A DNA stretch of 64,000 bases from Candidatus Uhrbacteria bacterium (GCA_008363075.1 RHKK01000004.1:16065-80064), one strand, 5' to 3'; shown: positions 25,426-34,929, counted from the first letter of the stretch. The notes: generated from the letters alone by a model not told the origin. Program-made: numbers and translations.

Positions 25426-25728
25426 ATGACCTTCAAGCCTCTCTCCCGTATCCAATCCGAGTCCCTTGCGAAATACGCGGGGTTGCGTCGCAATGTCGAT
25501 GCCGTGCGCGTGATGGAGGCGTCCAGAAAAGCGCTGGAGGGGTTGTGGGGCGCGGATCGCGCGGCGTACATGCGTCCCGTCTCGTTCAAAGACGGCGAAC
25601 TCAAGCTGGCCGCGTCCGCATCCGTCGTTGTGGGGGAGTTGAAGCACGAGGAGGTGCGATTGATGAATGAAGTGAACCGAATGATCGGTTCGCGCGTCGT
25701 ACGGTCGATCAAGGTCGTGCAGGCGTGA
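25426..25728 (+). CDS. DUF721 / DciA-like protein
   Basis: A 100-residue protein with the DUF721 core: an N-terminal helix ending in KALEGLWGADRAAYMRPVSFKDGELKLAA, then strands VVVGELKHEEVRLMNEVNRMIG and VVRSIKVV. In other bacteria DciA-type proteins help load the replicative helicase. This one is short and lacks the basic tail of DciA, so the role is only suggested. It starts four bases after the ATPase gene. Confidence 0.75.
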   Translation: MTFKPLSRIQSESLAKYAGLRRNVDAVRVMEASRKALEGLWGADRAAYMRPVSFKDGELKLAASASVVVGELKHEEVRLMNEVNRMIGSRVVRSIKVVQA

Positions 25729-25740
25729 TAGGATATCGTC

Positions 25741-26130
25741 ATGAAGTACGGGTCGTTCATTGCCCTGATGGTCGCGGCGACGTTGGCGTCGCTGCTCGGA
25801 TGGCTCTACATCCTCTTCAACGTCGATCCCGGCGAGGCCGGGATCGTCGGGTTCGCCCTGTTCTATCTCACCCTGTTCGCGGCCTGTGTCGGCTTGCTCA
25901 CGCTTGCGGGCGTCACGGTACGCGTCCATATACGCAAGCGTCACGCCACCGCGTTCCGCGAAGTACGAGTCGCCTTCCGTCACGGCGTGTTGCTCTCCTT
26001 TGTCGCGATCCTTTCCCTCGCGCTCTCGGCGAACGGCCTGCTCAATTTCTGGTGGTTTTTGGGCTTCGTGATCGTCATCGGCGGGCTGGAATACGCCGCG
26101 CTGCTCGTCCAGGAAAGCAGGCGATCTTAG
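25741..26130 (+). CDS. Integral membrane protein of unknown function
   Basis: 129 residues with four helices: FIALMVAATLASLLGWLYIL, VGFALFYLTLFAACVGLLTL, LLSFVAILSLALS and FWWFLGFVIVIGGLEYAALL. A basic cytoplasmic loop (RVHIRKRHATAFREVR) joins helices 2 and 3. TAGGAT lies exactly six bases before the ATG, so the mRNA may be leaderless. Family unknown; it sits directly before mreB. Confidence 0.72.
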   Translation: MKYGSFIALMVAATLASLLGWLYILFNVDPGEAGIVGFALFYLTLFAACVGLLTLAGVTVRVHIRKRHATAFREVRVAFRHGVLLSFVAILSLALSANGLLNFWWFLGFVIVIGGLEYAALLVQESRRS

Positions 26131-26199
26131 GCATTTTTTCGGCCCGCGATTCGTAACTTGCGATATTAAGGTACGGGCGTTAAGCTCGGCCTATTCTTT

Positions 26200-27255
26200 A
26201 TGCGCTGGCCGCGTTTTTTAGGTCAACTGACCAAGCAGCTCGGGATCGACCTCGGGACCGCGAATACGCGCGTATTCGTGAAGGGGAAGGGGGTCGTGAT
26301 CGATGAGCCGTCCGTGGTGGCCATCAACAAGCGGACCGGACAGGTGATGGCCGTCGGCGAGGAGGCGCGGTCCATGGTCGGCAAAAATCCCGGACACATT
26401 CAGGTGTCCAAACCGCTCCAACGCGGCATCATCGCCGACTTCGAGGTCACGGAAAAACTGTTACGCTACTTTTTCGAGAAGGTACATGAAGACAAGACCT
26501 TCGCGATCCCGCGGCCCAAGGTCGTGATTTGCGTCCCGCTCGATGTCACGGAGGTGGAGCGAAAGGCCGTCGGTGACGCGGCCACCGGCGCCGGCGCGCG
26601 CGAAGTGCTCGTCGTCGAATCCCCGATGGCCGCCGCGATCGGCGCCGGACTTCCGATCAGCGATCCCGTCGGCAACATGATCATCAACATCGGCGCGGGG
26701 TCGACAGAGATCGCGGTCATTTCGTTGAACGGGATCGTCACGTCCAAGAGCATCGCGATAGCGGGTGACGAGTTGAACAGGAATATTATCCAATACGCCC
26801 GCGACGTCTTTAACCTGCTGCTTGGTGAACGGGTCGCGGAGGAGATCAAGATCGGCGTGGGATCCGCCGACGAGCTCGAGGAACCCATCGAGACCTCGAT
26901 GCGCGGCCGCGATTTGCTTACGGGACTGCCGCGCCAGATCACGGTGAATGATGCACAGATCCGCGAGGCGCTCGGCCGTTCGGTCAAGGTAATCATCGAT
27001 CAGGTGAAGAGTATTCTCGAGATCACGCCGCCGGAACTCGTCGCGGACATCCAGCAGCGTGGCATTGTGCTCGCCGGCGGGGGGGCGCTCTTGCGAGGCC
27101 TGGACCAGGCGCTTTCGCGCGGGACGGGGCTGCCTGTCCGCGTCGCCGAAGACGCGCCGCTGTGCGTCGTACGCGGCACCGGCATGCTGCTCGACGACGC
27201 GAAACTGCTCTCCGAAGTCGCCGTACCGGCAAGCGATTTAGTCAAAGGAGTATAG
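26200..27255 (+). CDS. mreB: Rod-shape determining protein MreB
   Basis: A 351-residue actin-like filament protein that organises lateral wall synthesis. Actin-fold motifs: phosphate 1 loop LGIDLGTANTRVFVKGKG, the insert ESPMAAAIGAGLPI, phosphate 2 loop IINIGAGSTEIAVISLNG (the usual aspartate of DIGGGTTD is Asn here), and adenosine motif GIVLAGGGALLRGLD. It heads a mreB-mreC-mreD-mrdA operon with four-base spacing to mreC. The initial residues MRWPRFLGQLTKQ form a short amphipathic membrane-binding helix. Confidence 0.96.
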   Translation: MRWPRFLGQLTKQLGIDLGTANTRVFVKGKGVVIDEPSVVAINKRTGQVMAVGEEARSMVGKNPGHIQVSKPLQRGIIADFEVTEKLLRYFFEKVHEDKTFAIPRPKVVICVPLDVTEVERKAVGDAATGAGAREVLVVESPMAAAIGAGLPISDPVGNMIINIGAGSTEIAVISLNGIVTSKSIAIAGDELNRNIIQYARDVFNLLLGERVAEEIKIGVGSADELEEPIETSMRGRDLLTGLPRQITVNDAQIREALGRSVKVIIDQVKSILEITPPELVADIQQRGIVLAGGGALLRGLDQALSRGTGLPVRVAEDAPLCVVRGTGMLLDDAKLLSEVAVPASDLVKGV

Positions 27256-27259
27256 GGGT

Positions 27260-28042
27260 ATGCAGTCCCGCATCTCCTGGCCGTGGATCTGGGCCGCCGC
27301 GCTCGTGACGGGCGTCTTGATGTTCGCCGGGTTCTATCGACCGTTCGGGTTCCTCGTCCGCGCGGCCACGCTGCCGGTGGTGCGGTTCCTGTCCGGCGCG
27401 GCGGCGCAGACGATCACGACCGACGAGCGCGTCCGCGAACTCGAATCGCGCCTCGCCGTCCTGGCCGCGGACCAGGTCCGCCTGCGTTCGCTTGAAGAGG
27501 AGAACCGCACGCTGCGCGCCCAGGCGCGCTTCCTGGACCAAAGCGGATATGACAGCGTCGGCGCACGCGTCATCGCCCGCGACGTGCGTGGCACCCGGGC
27601 GATCCTGACGATCGACCGCGGAAAGGACGACTCGCTCGAAATCGGCCAGGCGGTGATCACGGACGAGGGAATCATGATCGGGAAAGTCAGCGTCCTGCAG
27701 GATCGGATCGCGACCGTGGAGCTCCTGACCGATCCGAGAAGCCGCGTGGCTGCCGCGGTTCAGGTCAAGGGACAGCTTGCCGGCGTTCTCGAAGGCCGCG
27801 GCAACGGCGCGGCCGTACTCACCTTCATCCCGTCATCCGAGACCGTCGTTCCCGACCAGCTCATCGTAACGGCCGGGACCGAAGAAAAGGTGCCCGGCAA
27901 CCTGCCGCTCGGCGTGGTGAACACGGTGGACGCGCGTCCATCGGACCCGTTTTTCAGCGCGACGGTCGAACCGTTGGTCTCCCTGGATCGCGTCGTATTC
28001 GTGTCCGTCCTGCGTCCGACCGCGCTGCGCCCGCGCCTATGA
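27260..28042 (+). CDS. mreC: Rod-shape determining protein MreC
   Basis: A 260-residue membrane-anchored elongasome scaffold. One N-terminal helix (WIWAAALVTGVLMFAGF) is followed by a coiled coil (ERVRELESRLAVLAADQ, RLRSLEEENRTLRAQ) and the beta-barrel domain with ARVIARD, TIDRGKDDSLEIGQAVI and GVVNTVD. GGAG lies upstream of the ATG at 27260. Its stop overlaps mreD by four bases. Confidence 0.94.
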   Translation: MQSRISWPWIWAAALVTGVLMFAGFYRPFGFLVRAATLPVVRFLSGAAAQTITTDERVRELESRLAVLAADQVRLRSLEEENRTLRAQARFLDQSGYDSVGARVIARDVRGTRAILTIDRGKDDSLEIGQAVITDEGIMIGKVSVLQDRIATVELLTDPRSRVAAAVQVKGQLAGVLEGRGNGAAVLTFIPSSETVVPDQLIVTAGTEEKVPGNLPLGVVNTVDARPSDPFFSATVEPLVSLDRVVFVSVLRPTALRPRL

Positions 28043-28563
28043 CTCTCCGGCTCGTCCTCGCCGCCCTCCTCGGTGCGCTCGCCGCCTTGTACGAAGTCGG
28101 CGCGGTGCCTTTTGTGCCCGCCTGGGCGGGGTTCCGCCCGGTCATGCCGCTGCTCGCGCTGGCGCTCGTTTCCAGCGCGCGTTCCCGTGCGTTCGCCGTC
28201 GCCGTGGGCGCGGCATTCATCCTCGACGCCTATACGCTCGGACACTTCGATCTCGCGATCCTTCGTCTGCCGCTCACGGTGTTCGTCCTCGGTTTCGTTT
28301 CGGATCGGTTCCTCACCAACCGGTCGGTCTATGCCACGGCCGCGTTGGCTATTGTCGCCCGTTTCGCGGAATGGATCGGCGCATGGTCCGTCTCGTTCGC
28401 CGCCGTCTTCCTGACCATGCATGACTCGCTCCGGATCCCGCCGCCGGCGCCCGCGTTTATCCTGCTGTGGGACGTCGTCGCGGTATCGCTCGGTTTTCTC
28501 GTCCTCGTCTCGTTCACCGGACGCTTCGTCACGCGTCCGGATTCGCCCTATGCGCCGCGATGA
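28039..28563 (+). CDS. mreD: Rod-shape determining protein MreD
   Basis: A 174-residue integral membrane protein with about five helices, including LVLAALLGALAALYEVGAVP, FVLGFVSDRFLTN and FILLWDVVAVSLGFLVLVSF. Low sequence conservation is usual for MreD; assignment rests on topology, length and position between mreC and the PBP2 gene. It overlaps both neighbours. Confidence 0.86.
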   Translation: MTLRLVLAALLGALAALYEVGAVPFVPAWAGFRPVMPLLALALVSSARSRAFAVAVGAAFILDAYTLGHFDLAILRLPLTVFVLGFVSDRFLTNRSVYATAALAIVARFAEWIGAWSVSFAAVFLTMHDSLRIPPPAPAFILLWDVVAVSLGFLVLVSFTGRFVTRPDSPYAPR

Positions 28564-30430
28564 CCATCTCGACGTGCGGCACGAGGTCCTGTTCGAGGAC
28601 GCGATCACGCCGCTCAAGCATCGATCGCTGTTCCTCGGCCGCGCCGTCTCCGGCCGTCGTTTTTTTGCGGCTCACGTCATCCTCACGCTCCTGCTTGTCG
28701 GCCTGATCGGGCGCGCGGGCTGGATGCAAATCGCGCGTGGTGCCGAGTTCCGTCGCCAAGCCGAGGCGAACCGGTTGCGCGAAACGCCGCTCTTGCCCAG
28801 ACGCGGCATCATCCGCGATCGGCAGGGGAGGATTCTCGCCGATAACATCCCACGGTTTCAAGTGACGATGACGCCGGTCGATCTCGCGATCGATGCGGCG
28901 GAGATGGAGTCGGACGTGAGTCTCGCCGCGCGCGTCCTCGGCCGCTCCGTACACGACTTGTTACCGCTCGCACATGCGACGGGAAGCGTACGCGACGAAG
29001 CGACGGTGATCGCGGACCAGATCTCCTACCGCCAGGCCATGGATTTCGCCGTGGCGTGGCCGGATCTCCAGGGGTTCGCGCTCGAAGTCGCCGCGCGTCG
29101 ACGGTATCCGTGGAGCAAGGAAATCCCGAGCCTGTCGCATGTACTCGGCTATGTCGGAAAGCTTTCGCCCGAGGAATACCGCGACGTCCGCGATCAGGGT
29201 TATCGCCGCGCGGACGATATCGGCAAAACCGGACTCGAACGGGGACATGAAGCGCTCCTGCGCGGCACGCTCGGCGTACGCACGAGCGAGGTGGATGCGC
29301 ACGGCCGCGTGAAGGCGCTGGTGGGCGAAGAACAGGCCCGGGACGGGGAGGATCTCGCGCTCGCGCTCGACCTCGATCTTCAGAAGGCCGTGGAACGGGC
29401 CCTTCTGCAAGGTCTCGAACGCGCCGAGGTGACGCGTGGCGCGGCTATCGCGCTGGATCCGGATACCGGCGAAATCCTTGCGGCCGTGTCCTGGCCCGCG
29501 TACGACAACAACATCTTCTCCGGCGGCGTTTCGTCCACGGCGTACCAGGCGCTGATTCGGGACGAGCGACAGCCGCTCTTTCCGCGCGCCTGGGCCGGCA
29601 TGTATCCGTCCGGTTCGACCGTCAAGATCGTGATCTCCGTCGCCGCGCTTGCGGAACGTGTCATTCACGCGCGTACGAGCATCCTGTCGGTCGGCGGAAT
29701 CGCCATCGGTCCGTGGTTCTTTCCGGACTGGCGCGCTGGCGGGCACGGCCCGACGAACGTCCGATCGGCGATCGCCTGGTCCGTCAACACGTTTTATTAT
29801 ACCGTCGGCGGCGGATTCGAATCCTTCGTGGGCCTCGGCGTCGACCGTCTTACCGATTGGTTCCGCCGCTTCGGACTCGGGTCGAAGACCGGCCTCGACG
29901 TGCCCGGCGAGCGCGAGGGGTTGGTGCCGGACCGGGAATGGAAGGAGAAAACGAAAGGCGAGCGCTGGTTCGTCGGCGACACGTACAACCTGTCGATCGG
30001 GCAGGGCGACCTCCTCGTCACGCCGATGCAGGTCGCCGCATACACGGCGGCGATCGCGAACGGCGGATACCGCGTCGAGCCGCACTTCGCGCGGACCGGC
30101 ACCTCGACCGAGCGCGGCGAACGGCTCGCCGACGCGGCCGACATCGAAACGGTCCGTCTCGGGATGCGGGACTGTGTGATCTACGGCTCGTGCCGTGCCT
30201 TGAGCACGATGCCGTTCGCGATCGCCGGCAAGACGGGAACGGCGCAATGGCACTCCGAAAAGGATTATCACGCCTGGTTCACCGCATTCGCGCCCTTCGA
30301 CGACCCGGAAGTCGTCGTGACGGTCCTGCTCGAAGAAGGCGGCGAGGGATCGGAAACGGCGGTGCCGGTCGCGCGCGAGATCCTGCAGGCGTGGTGGGAA
30401 TTGCGACGGGCGAGGGGAGATGTGTTTTAA
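28550..30430 (+). CDS. mrdA: Penicillin-binding protein 2 (transpeptidase)
   Basis: A 626-residue elongation-specific peptidoglycan transpeptidase. One N-terminal membrane helix (FFAAHVILTLLLVGLIGRAG) precedes the PBP dimerisation domain (LPRRGIIRDRQGRILADN). The transpeptidase domain has SxxK as STVK near residue 356, SxN as SVN near 411 and KTG near 561 in AGKTGTAQW. The ATG at 28550 lies inside the end of mreD (14-base overlap). RodA, the usual glycosyltransferase partner, is not in the window. Confidence 0.95.
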   Translation: MRRDDHLDVRHEVLFEDAITPLKHRSLFLGRAVSGRRFFAAHVILTLLLVGLIGRAGWMQIARGAEFRRQAEANRLRETPLLPRRGIIRDRQGRILADNIPRFQVTMTPVDLAIDAAEMESDVSLAARVLGRSVHDLLPLAHATGSVRDEATVIADQISYRQAMDFAVAWPDLQGFALEVAARRRYPWSKEIPSLSHVLGYVGKLSPEEYRDVRDQGYRRADDIGKTGLERGHEALLRGTLGVRTSEVDAHGRVKALVGEEQARDGEDLALALDLDLQKAVERALLQGLERAEVTRGAAIALDPDTGEILAAVSWPAYDNNIFSGGVSSTAYQALIRDERQPLFPRAWAGMYPSGSTVKIVISVAALAERVIHARTSILSVGGIAIGPWFFPDWRAGGHGPTNVRSAIAWSVNTFYYTVGGGFESFVGLGVDRLTDWFRRFGLGSKTGLDVPGEREGLVPDREWKEKTKGERWFVGDTYNLSIGQGDLLVTPMQVAAYTAAIANGGYRVEPHFARTGTSTERGERLADAADIETVRLGMRDCVIYGSCRALSTMPFAIAGKTGTAQWHSEKDYHAWFTAFAPFDDPEVVVTVLLEEGGEGSETAVPVAREILQAWWELRRARGDVF

Positions 30431-30436
30431 GGCGAT

Positions 30437-30464
30437 TTGACAGCGCAGGTACGCCTGATACGCT
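30437..30464 (+). promoter_or_regulatory. Promoter for greA
   Basis: TTGACA (30437-30442), 16-base spacer, TACGCT (30459-30464). The -35 is perfect, the -10 weak. It lies just after the mrdA stop. Confidence 0.5.
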
Positions 30465-30477
30465 ATCCCCATCCGAG

Positions 30478-30506
30478 AAGCGCCCCCGCATGTTGCGGGG
30501 CCGCTT
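30478..30506 (+). terminator. Hairpin with T-rich tail before greA
   Basis: AAGCG (30478-30482) and CCCCGC (30484-30489) pair with GCGGGG (30495-30500) and CGCTT (30502-30506), with one C-C mismatch and loop ATGTT. TCTCTCTTGTT follows. It is downstream of the promoter above, so it may end the mre operon or act as a greA leader hairpin. Confidence 0.6.
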
Positions 30507-30524
30507 TCTCTCTTGTTAAACACT

Positions 30525-30989
30525 ATGTCTCCCGCCCAATACGTCAGCGCCGAGTTCCTCCAAAAACTCAAGGACGAGCTTCAGAATTTGAAAACGAACA
30601 AGCGTCGCGAGCTCGCAAACCGTATCGAGGCGGCCAAGGCGCTCGGCGATTTGTCCGAAAACGCCGAATATCATGAAGCGAAAGATGAGCTTGGCTTCGT
30701 GGAAGGCCGCATTTTGGAAATCGAAGATTTGCTCAAGCATGCCGTCGTGATCGAACACGAAGCCGACGCCGGCACCAATGTGCGCGTCGGATCCAAGGTG
30801 AAGGTCCGCGTGAACGACAAGGAAAAAGACTTCGAAATCGTCGGTTCGAACGAGGCGGACCCGTTGACGGGCAAAATCTCAAACGAATCTCCCATCGGGC
30901 AGGCGCTGCTCGGCGCGCACGCGGGCGACAAGGTCAACGTGAAGACGCCCACCGGTGCGACGGTGTACGAGGTGCTGGAGATCAGCTAG
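30525..30989 (+). CDS. greA: Transcription elongation factor GreA
   Basis: A 154-residue factor that enters the RNA polymerase secondary channel and stimulates cleavage of backtracked RNA. The N-terminal coiled coil has ELQNLKTNKRRELANRIEAAK and the tip signature DLSENAEYHEAK with the acidic residues. The C-terminal FKBP-like domain ends in ESPIGQALLGAHAGDKV and VLEIS. The ATG at 30525 gives the canonical length; a TTG four codons upstream is less likely. Confidence 0.97.
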   Translation: MSPAQYVSAEFLQKLKDELQNLKTNKRRELANRIEAAKALGDLSENAEYHEAKDELGFVEGRILEIEDLLKHAVVIEHEADAGTNVRVGSKVKVRVNDKEKDFEIVGSNEADPLTGKISNESPIGQALLGAHAGDKVNVKTPTGATVYEVLEIS

Positions 30990-31001
30990 GCTGTGGGGGA
31001 T

Positions 31002-32471
31002 ATGATGGACGAACGAGAGGTTCGCAAGGCCAAGTATCTTGCGTTGCGACAAGCGAAGATCAATCCGTATGGCGTTGAGACCGATCGCGACGCGACCTGC
31101 GGAGAAACGATCCATTCGTTCGACGCATGGATGGCGGACGATCGCGTCGTCACGCTCGCGGGCCGCGTCATGACGATTCGCGTCCATGGCGGCATGATGT
31201 TCGCGGATCTTCAGGATGAAACGGGAAAGCTCCAACTCGTCTTTAAGGAAGATACGCTCAAGAAGGAGTTCGAGCATTTTCGGGATTTGATCGATCCGGC
31301 CGATATTGTCGAGGCGAAGGGAACGTTATTTTTGACCAAACGCGGAGAGCGGTCGCTGGAAGTGAAAGAATGGAAGATTCTCACGAAGGCGCTGTTGCCG
31401 TTGCCGGAAAAGTGGCATGGCCTCGCAGACGTCGAGACGCGGTATCGCCAGCGCGAGCTTGATCTTCTCTCAAATCCGGAAGTGCGCGATCGTTTCATCG
31501 TGCGATCGAAACTCGTCTCCGCGATGCGCGCATTTCTCGACGGGCAAGGATTTCTCGAAGTCGAGACGCCCGTGCTCCAGCCGATTCCGGGCGGCGCGAA
31601 CGCGCGTCCGTTCATCACGCATCACAACGCGCTCGATATCGATCTCTACCTCCGCATCGCGCCGGAGTTGTATCTCAAGCGCCTCGTCGTCGGCGGATTC
31701 GAAAAGGTGTACGAGATCGCGCGTTGCTTTCGTAACGAAGGGATCGACCATGCGCACAACCCGGAGTTCACGCAAATCGAGCTCTACTGGGCGTATGCAA
31801 ACAAGGACGCGTTCATCACGTTCATGGAGGAGATGATGCGGAACATGGTCGAATCGGCATTTGGCACGACGAAGATCGAGTATGCTGATGGAACCGTAGA
31901 TGTCCGCGGTCCGTGGGACCGTCTGACCTTCCGCGACGCGATCCAGCAGGAAACCCAGATCGACATCGACACCTGCAAGACGGAAAAAGATGTCGTGGCG
32001 GCCGTAAAGAAGGCGAAGCTGAAAGTCGATTTCTCAAAATGCGTCGGGATGGGCGAGTATCTTGATGAACTCTATAAGAAAACGACACGGCCAAAGCTCA
32101 AGGGACCCGTCTGGGTGTTCGACTATCCGATCGAGATGAAACCGCTGGCCGCGCGCGTTCCGGGCGACGCGACGAAGAGCGCGTCGGCGCAGCTCATCAT
32201 CGAAGGACAGGAAGTCATCAACGCGTACTATCACGAGCTGACCGATCCGCTGGATCAACGCGAACGGTTCGAAGAACAGAAGGCGCTGGCGGAGCAGGGG
32301 AGCGAAGAGGCCCAGCGCATGGACACGTCGTTTCTCGAAGCGCTCGAACACGGCATGCCGCCGACGTCAGGATTCGGCATGGGTATCGACCGCCTCGCCG
32401 CGATCCTGACCGGTTCGCCGTCGCTGAAGGAGGTGATTTTGTTCCCGACGCTTCGTCCGAAAACCGAGTGA
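31002..32471 (+). CDS. lysS: Lysyl-tRNA synthetase, class II
   Basis: About 489 residues. N-terminal OB-fold anticodon-binding domain (VVTLAGRVMTIRVHGGMMFADLQD), then the class II catalytic domain with motif 2 YEIARCFRNEGIDHAHNPEF and motif 3 GFGMGIDRLAAILTG. Charges tRNA-Lys. Two adjacent ATG codons (31002, 31005) follow GGGGGA at 30995-31000; the second has the better spacing. Starts about a dozen bases after greA and is followed one base later by serS. Confidence 0.96.
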   Translation: MMDEREVRKAKYLALRQAKINPYGVETDRDATCGETIHSFDAWMADDRVVTLAGRVMTIRVHGGMMFADLQDETGKLQLVFKEDTLKKEFEHFRDLIDPADIVEAKGTLFLTKRGERSLEVKEWKILTKALLPLPEKWHGLADVETRYRQRELDLLSNPEVRDRFIVRSKLVSAMRAFLDGQGFLEVETPVLQPIPGGANARPFITHHNALDIDLYLRIAPELYLKRLVVGGFEKVYEIARCFRNEGIDHAHNPEFTQIELYWAYANKDAFITFMEEMMRNMVESAFGTTKIEYADGTVDVRGPWDRLTFRDAIQQETQIDIDTCKTEKDVVAAVKKAKLKVDFSKCVGMGEYLDELYKKTTRPKLKGPVWVFDYPIEMKPLAARVPGDATKSASAQLIIEGQEVINAYYHELTDPLDQRERFEEQKALAEQGSEEAQRMDTSFLEALEHGMPPTSGFGMGIDRLAAILTGSPSLKEVILFPTLRPKTE

Positions 32472-32472
32472 T

Positions 32473-33732
32473 ATGTTGGATATCAAGTACATTCGCGAGA
32501 ATGCCGATCTCGTCCAGAAAAACGCCGATAACAAGCGGATGAAGGTTAATATCGCCGCGTTGCTCGCCCTTGATGACCGCAGGCTCGCGTTGTTGAAAGA
32601 GGTCGAGGAGATCCGCAAGGAGCGTAACGAAATCGCGGACAAGATGAAGTCCGTGTCGGCGGAGGAGCGTCCGGGTCTGATCGAAAGGGGAAAAGCGCTT
32701 AAGGATTCCGTTGCGCACAAAGAAACGGAATATGAAGCCGTCGCATCCGAGTGGAAGACGGCGCTGCTTGCGATCCCGAACATGACGCATCCGGATACTC
32801 CGATCGGGGCATCTGACGAGGAGAATGTCGAGAAAAAAGTGTTCGGCGAAGTGCCGTCGCCTCCGTTCACGCCAAAGTCCCATGTCGAGCTGGCGGAGGA
32901 GCTGGACCTCATTGACTTCGAGCGCGGCGCGAAAGTTGCGGGCGCGAAATTCTACTTCCTGAAAGGGAAGCTCGCACTGCTCGAGCAGGCACTCACGCAG
33001 TGGGTGATGAAGCTCATGGTTGCGGAAGGATACGTGCCGATGATTACGCCGGATCTTGCCAAAGACGCGGTCCTGGTCGGTACCGGGTTCAATCCGCGCG
33101 GTCCGGAAACGCAGATTTATTCGATCGAGAACGCCGATCTTTCGCTCATCGGCACGGCGGAAATTCCGCTTGGAGGTTATCACATGAACGAGGTGATCGA
33201 GGAAGACAAACTCCCGTTGAAATACGTCGGTTTGTCGCATTGCTTTCGCACCGAGGCCGGAACATACGGTCGAGAATCCTACGGCCTCTATCGCGTCCAT
33301 CAATTCTCGAAGGTGGAACTCTTCATCTTCGCCGCGCCATGGCAGTCCGAGGCGCTGCATGAAGAGTTGCGCCGCCTGGAGGAAATGGTGTTTCAAAAAC
33401 TCGGCCTCGTGTTCCGAACCGTGGATATCTGTACGGGAGATTTGGGCGGTCCCGCGTATCGAAAATACGATCTTGAAGCGTGGATGTGGGGGAAGGGCGG
33501 TTGGGGTGAGATCACCTCGACGTCAAATTGCACGGATTATCAGGCGCGACGCTTGAACGTGAAGGTACGTCGCAAAGACGGATCGCTCGAATACGCGCAT
33601 ACGCTGAACGGGACGGCGGCGGCCATGTCGCGCGCGCTGATCGCGATCATGGAGCAATATCAAAACGCGGACGGTTCGATCACCGTTCCGGAAGCGCTTA
33701 TTCCGTTTACGGGGTTTAACCGGATTGGTTAA
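32473..33732 (+). CDS. serS: Seryl-tRNA synthetase
   Basis: 419 residues, normal length. The N-terminal long antiparallel coiled coil (LDIKYIRENADLVQKNADNK to about residue 100) contacts the tRNA variable arm. The class II core has TGFNPRGPETQIY, motif 2 CFRTEAGTYGRESYGLYRVH, TSTSNCTDYQARR and motif 3 LNGTAAAMSRALIAI. Charges tRNA-Ser. Begins right after the lysS stop (one base between), so the two synthetases form one operon. Confidence 0.97.
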   Translation: MLDIKYIRENADLVQKNADNKRMKVNIAALLALDDRRLALLKEVEEIRKERNEIADKMKSVSAEERPGLIERGKALKDSVAHKETEYEAVASEWKTALLAIPNMTHPDTPIGASDEENVEKKVFGEVPSPPFTPKSHVELAEELDLIDFERGAKVAGAKFYFLKGKLALLEQALTQWVMKLMVAEGYVPMITPDLAKDAVLVGTGFNPRGPETQIYSIENADLSLIGTAEIPLGGYHMNEVIEEDKLPLKYVGLSHCFRTEAGTYGRESYGLYRVHQFSKVELFIFAAPWQSEALHEELRRLEEMVFQKLGLVFRTVDICTGDLGGPAYRKYDLEAWMWGKGGWGEITSTSNCTDYQARRLNVKVRRKDGSLEYAHTLNGTAAAMSRALIAIMEQYQNADGSITVPEALIPFTGFNRIG

Positions 33733-33813
33733 CTCATAATTTAGAACCCAGAAATATAGGGAAGATATGGCCCCAAAAGTTCAAGGTTCTAAGTTATGAG
33801 TTCTAAGTTACCC
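33731..33813. repeat. Inverted pair of 7-base tandem repeats spanning the alr start
   Basis: Right array: five heptamers beginning GTTCAAG, GTTCTAA and GTTATGA at 33779-33813. The left array (33731-33751) is its inverted counterpart. The alr start codon lies in the third heptamer, so the repeat encodes residues MSSKL. Confidence 0.85.
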
Positions 33814-34929
33814 GGTAAGACCTGGATCGAAATCGACGCGTCTGCGCTTCGCAGCAATTTTCGATCCTTGTCGCGTCTCGCGCGCCCCGCAAAGACGATG
33901 GCCGTGATCAAGGCGAATGCGTATGGTCATGGCATATTCGAGTGTTCTGAAATTCTGCGAAAAGCGGGCGTGAGATGGTTCGGTGTTGATAATGTTGAGG
34001 AGGGATTGGGCCTGAGGAATAAGGGACTAGGGGAGAGTGTTCTCGTGCTTGGCTATACGCCGCTCGATAGGTTGGCGGAAGCGGTGAAGCGTGATCTCTC
34101 TATTGTCGCGTACAACCTCGACACGTTTCGTGCGCTTGCCCGTCTGCGTGGGAAAAAAGCGAAGGTGCATATCCCGATCGAAACGGGCCTCACGAGACAG
34201 GGGATAGGGGAGGGGGAGCTCGATCTGATTCTTGCGGCGCTCGTCAAGCATCGGGATAGGATCAAGCTCGAAGGCGTTCATACGCATTTTGCGAATATCG
34301 AAGATACGAAATCGAGAGCATATGCCGACTATCAACTTGATGAGTACAAGAAGGCGATAGTGAAAATCAAAGAGTACGGATTGTATCCAGAATACAAACA
34401 TACGGCGTCAACAGCAGCATCAATTTTGTACTCGGATACGCATTTCGACATGGTGCGTACGGGAATCGGGTTGTACGGCTTGTGGCCTTCAGAGGATACG
34501 CGACGCCGTTCACAACATCGTTTGAAACTTGAGCCCGTGCTGTCTTGGAAGACTATCGTCGCGCAAGTGAAAGACGTGAAAAAGGGGACGCCGGTGAGCT
34601 ATGGGCTGACCGAACGCGTCCGCCGTGATTCGAAAGTCGCCGTGCTTCCTATCGGATACGCGGACGGATTCGATCGCGTCGCGAATTCAAAGCAGGGTCA
34701 CACGCTGATCGGCGGAAAGCGCTGCAAGGTGCTCGGTCGCGTCTGCATGAACATGACCATGGTGGACGTCACGGATGTACCGCGTGTACGACCCGAAGAC
34801 GAAGTCGTGCTCATCGGCCGGCAGGGACGCGAACGGATCGCGGCCGAGGAACTTGCCTCGCTCGCCGGAACGATCAATTACGAAATCGTCACACGTATCA
34901 ACGGGGACATTCCGCGGATCGTGATTTGA
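33796..34929 (+). CDS. alr: Alanine racemase
   Basis: A 377-residue PLP enzyme making D-alanine for peptidoglycan. The PLP-lysine motif AVIKANAYGHG is near residue 35. VEGVHTHFA-type and TASTAASI segments line the barrel, and the C-terminal catalytic region has PVSYGLTERV and RVCMNMTMVDVTD. The start codon is inside a 7-base repeat array, with no Shine-Dalgarno. The codon use of the first half is visibly less GC-rich than its neighbours. D-Ala-D-Ala ligase follows 15 bases later, forming a D-alanine module. Confidence 0.96.
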   Translation: MSSKLPGKTWIEIDASALRSNFRSLSRLARPAKTMAVIKANAYGHGIFECSEILRKAGVRWFGVDNVEEGLGLRNKGLGESVLVLGYTPLDRLAEAVKRDLSIVAYNLDTFRALARLRGKKAKVHIPIETGLTRQGIGEGELDLILAALVKHRDRIKLEGVHTHFANIEDTKSRAYADYQLDEYKKAIVKIKEYGLYPEYKHTASTAASILYSDTHFDMVRTGIGLYGLWPSEDTRRRSQHRLKLEPVLSWKTIVAQVKDVKKGTPVSYGLTERVRRDSKVAVLPIGYADGFDRVANSKQGHTLIGGKRCKVLGRVCMNMTMVDVTDVPRVRPEDEVVLIGRQGRERIAAEELASLAGTINYEIVTRINGDIPRIVI

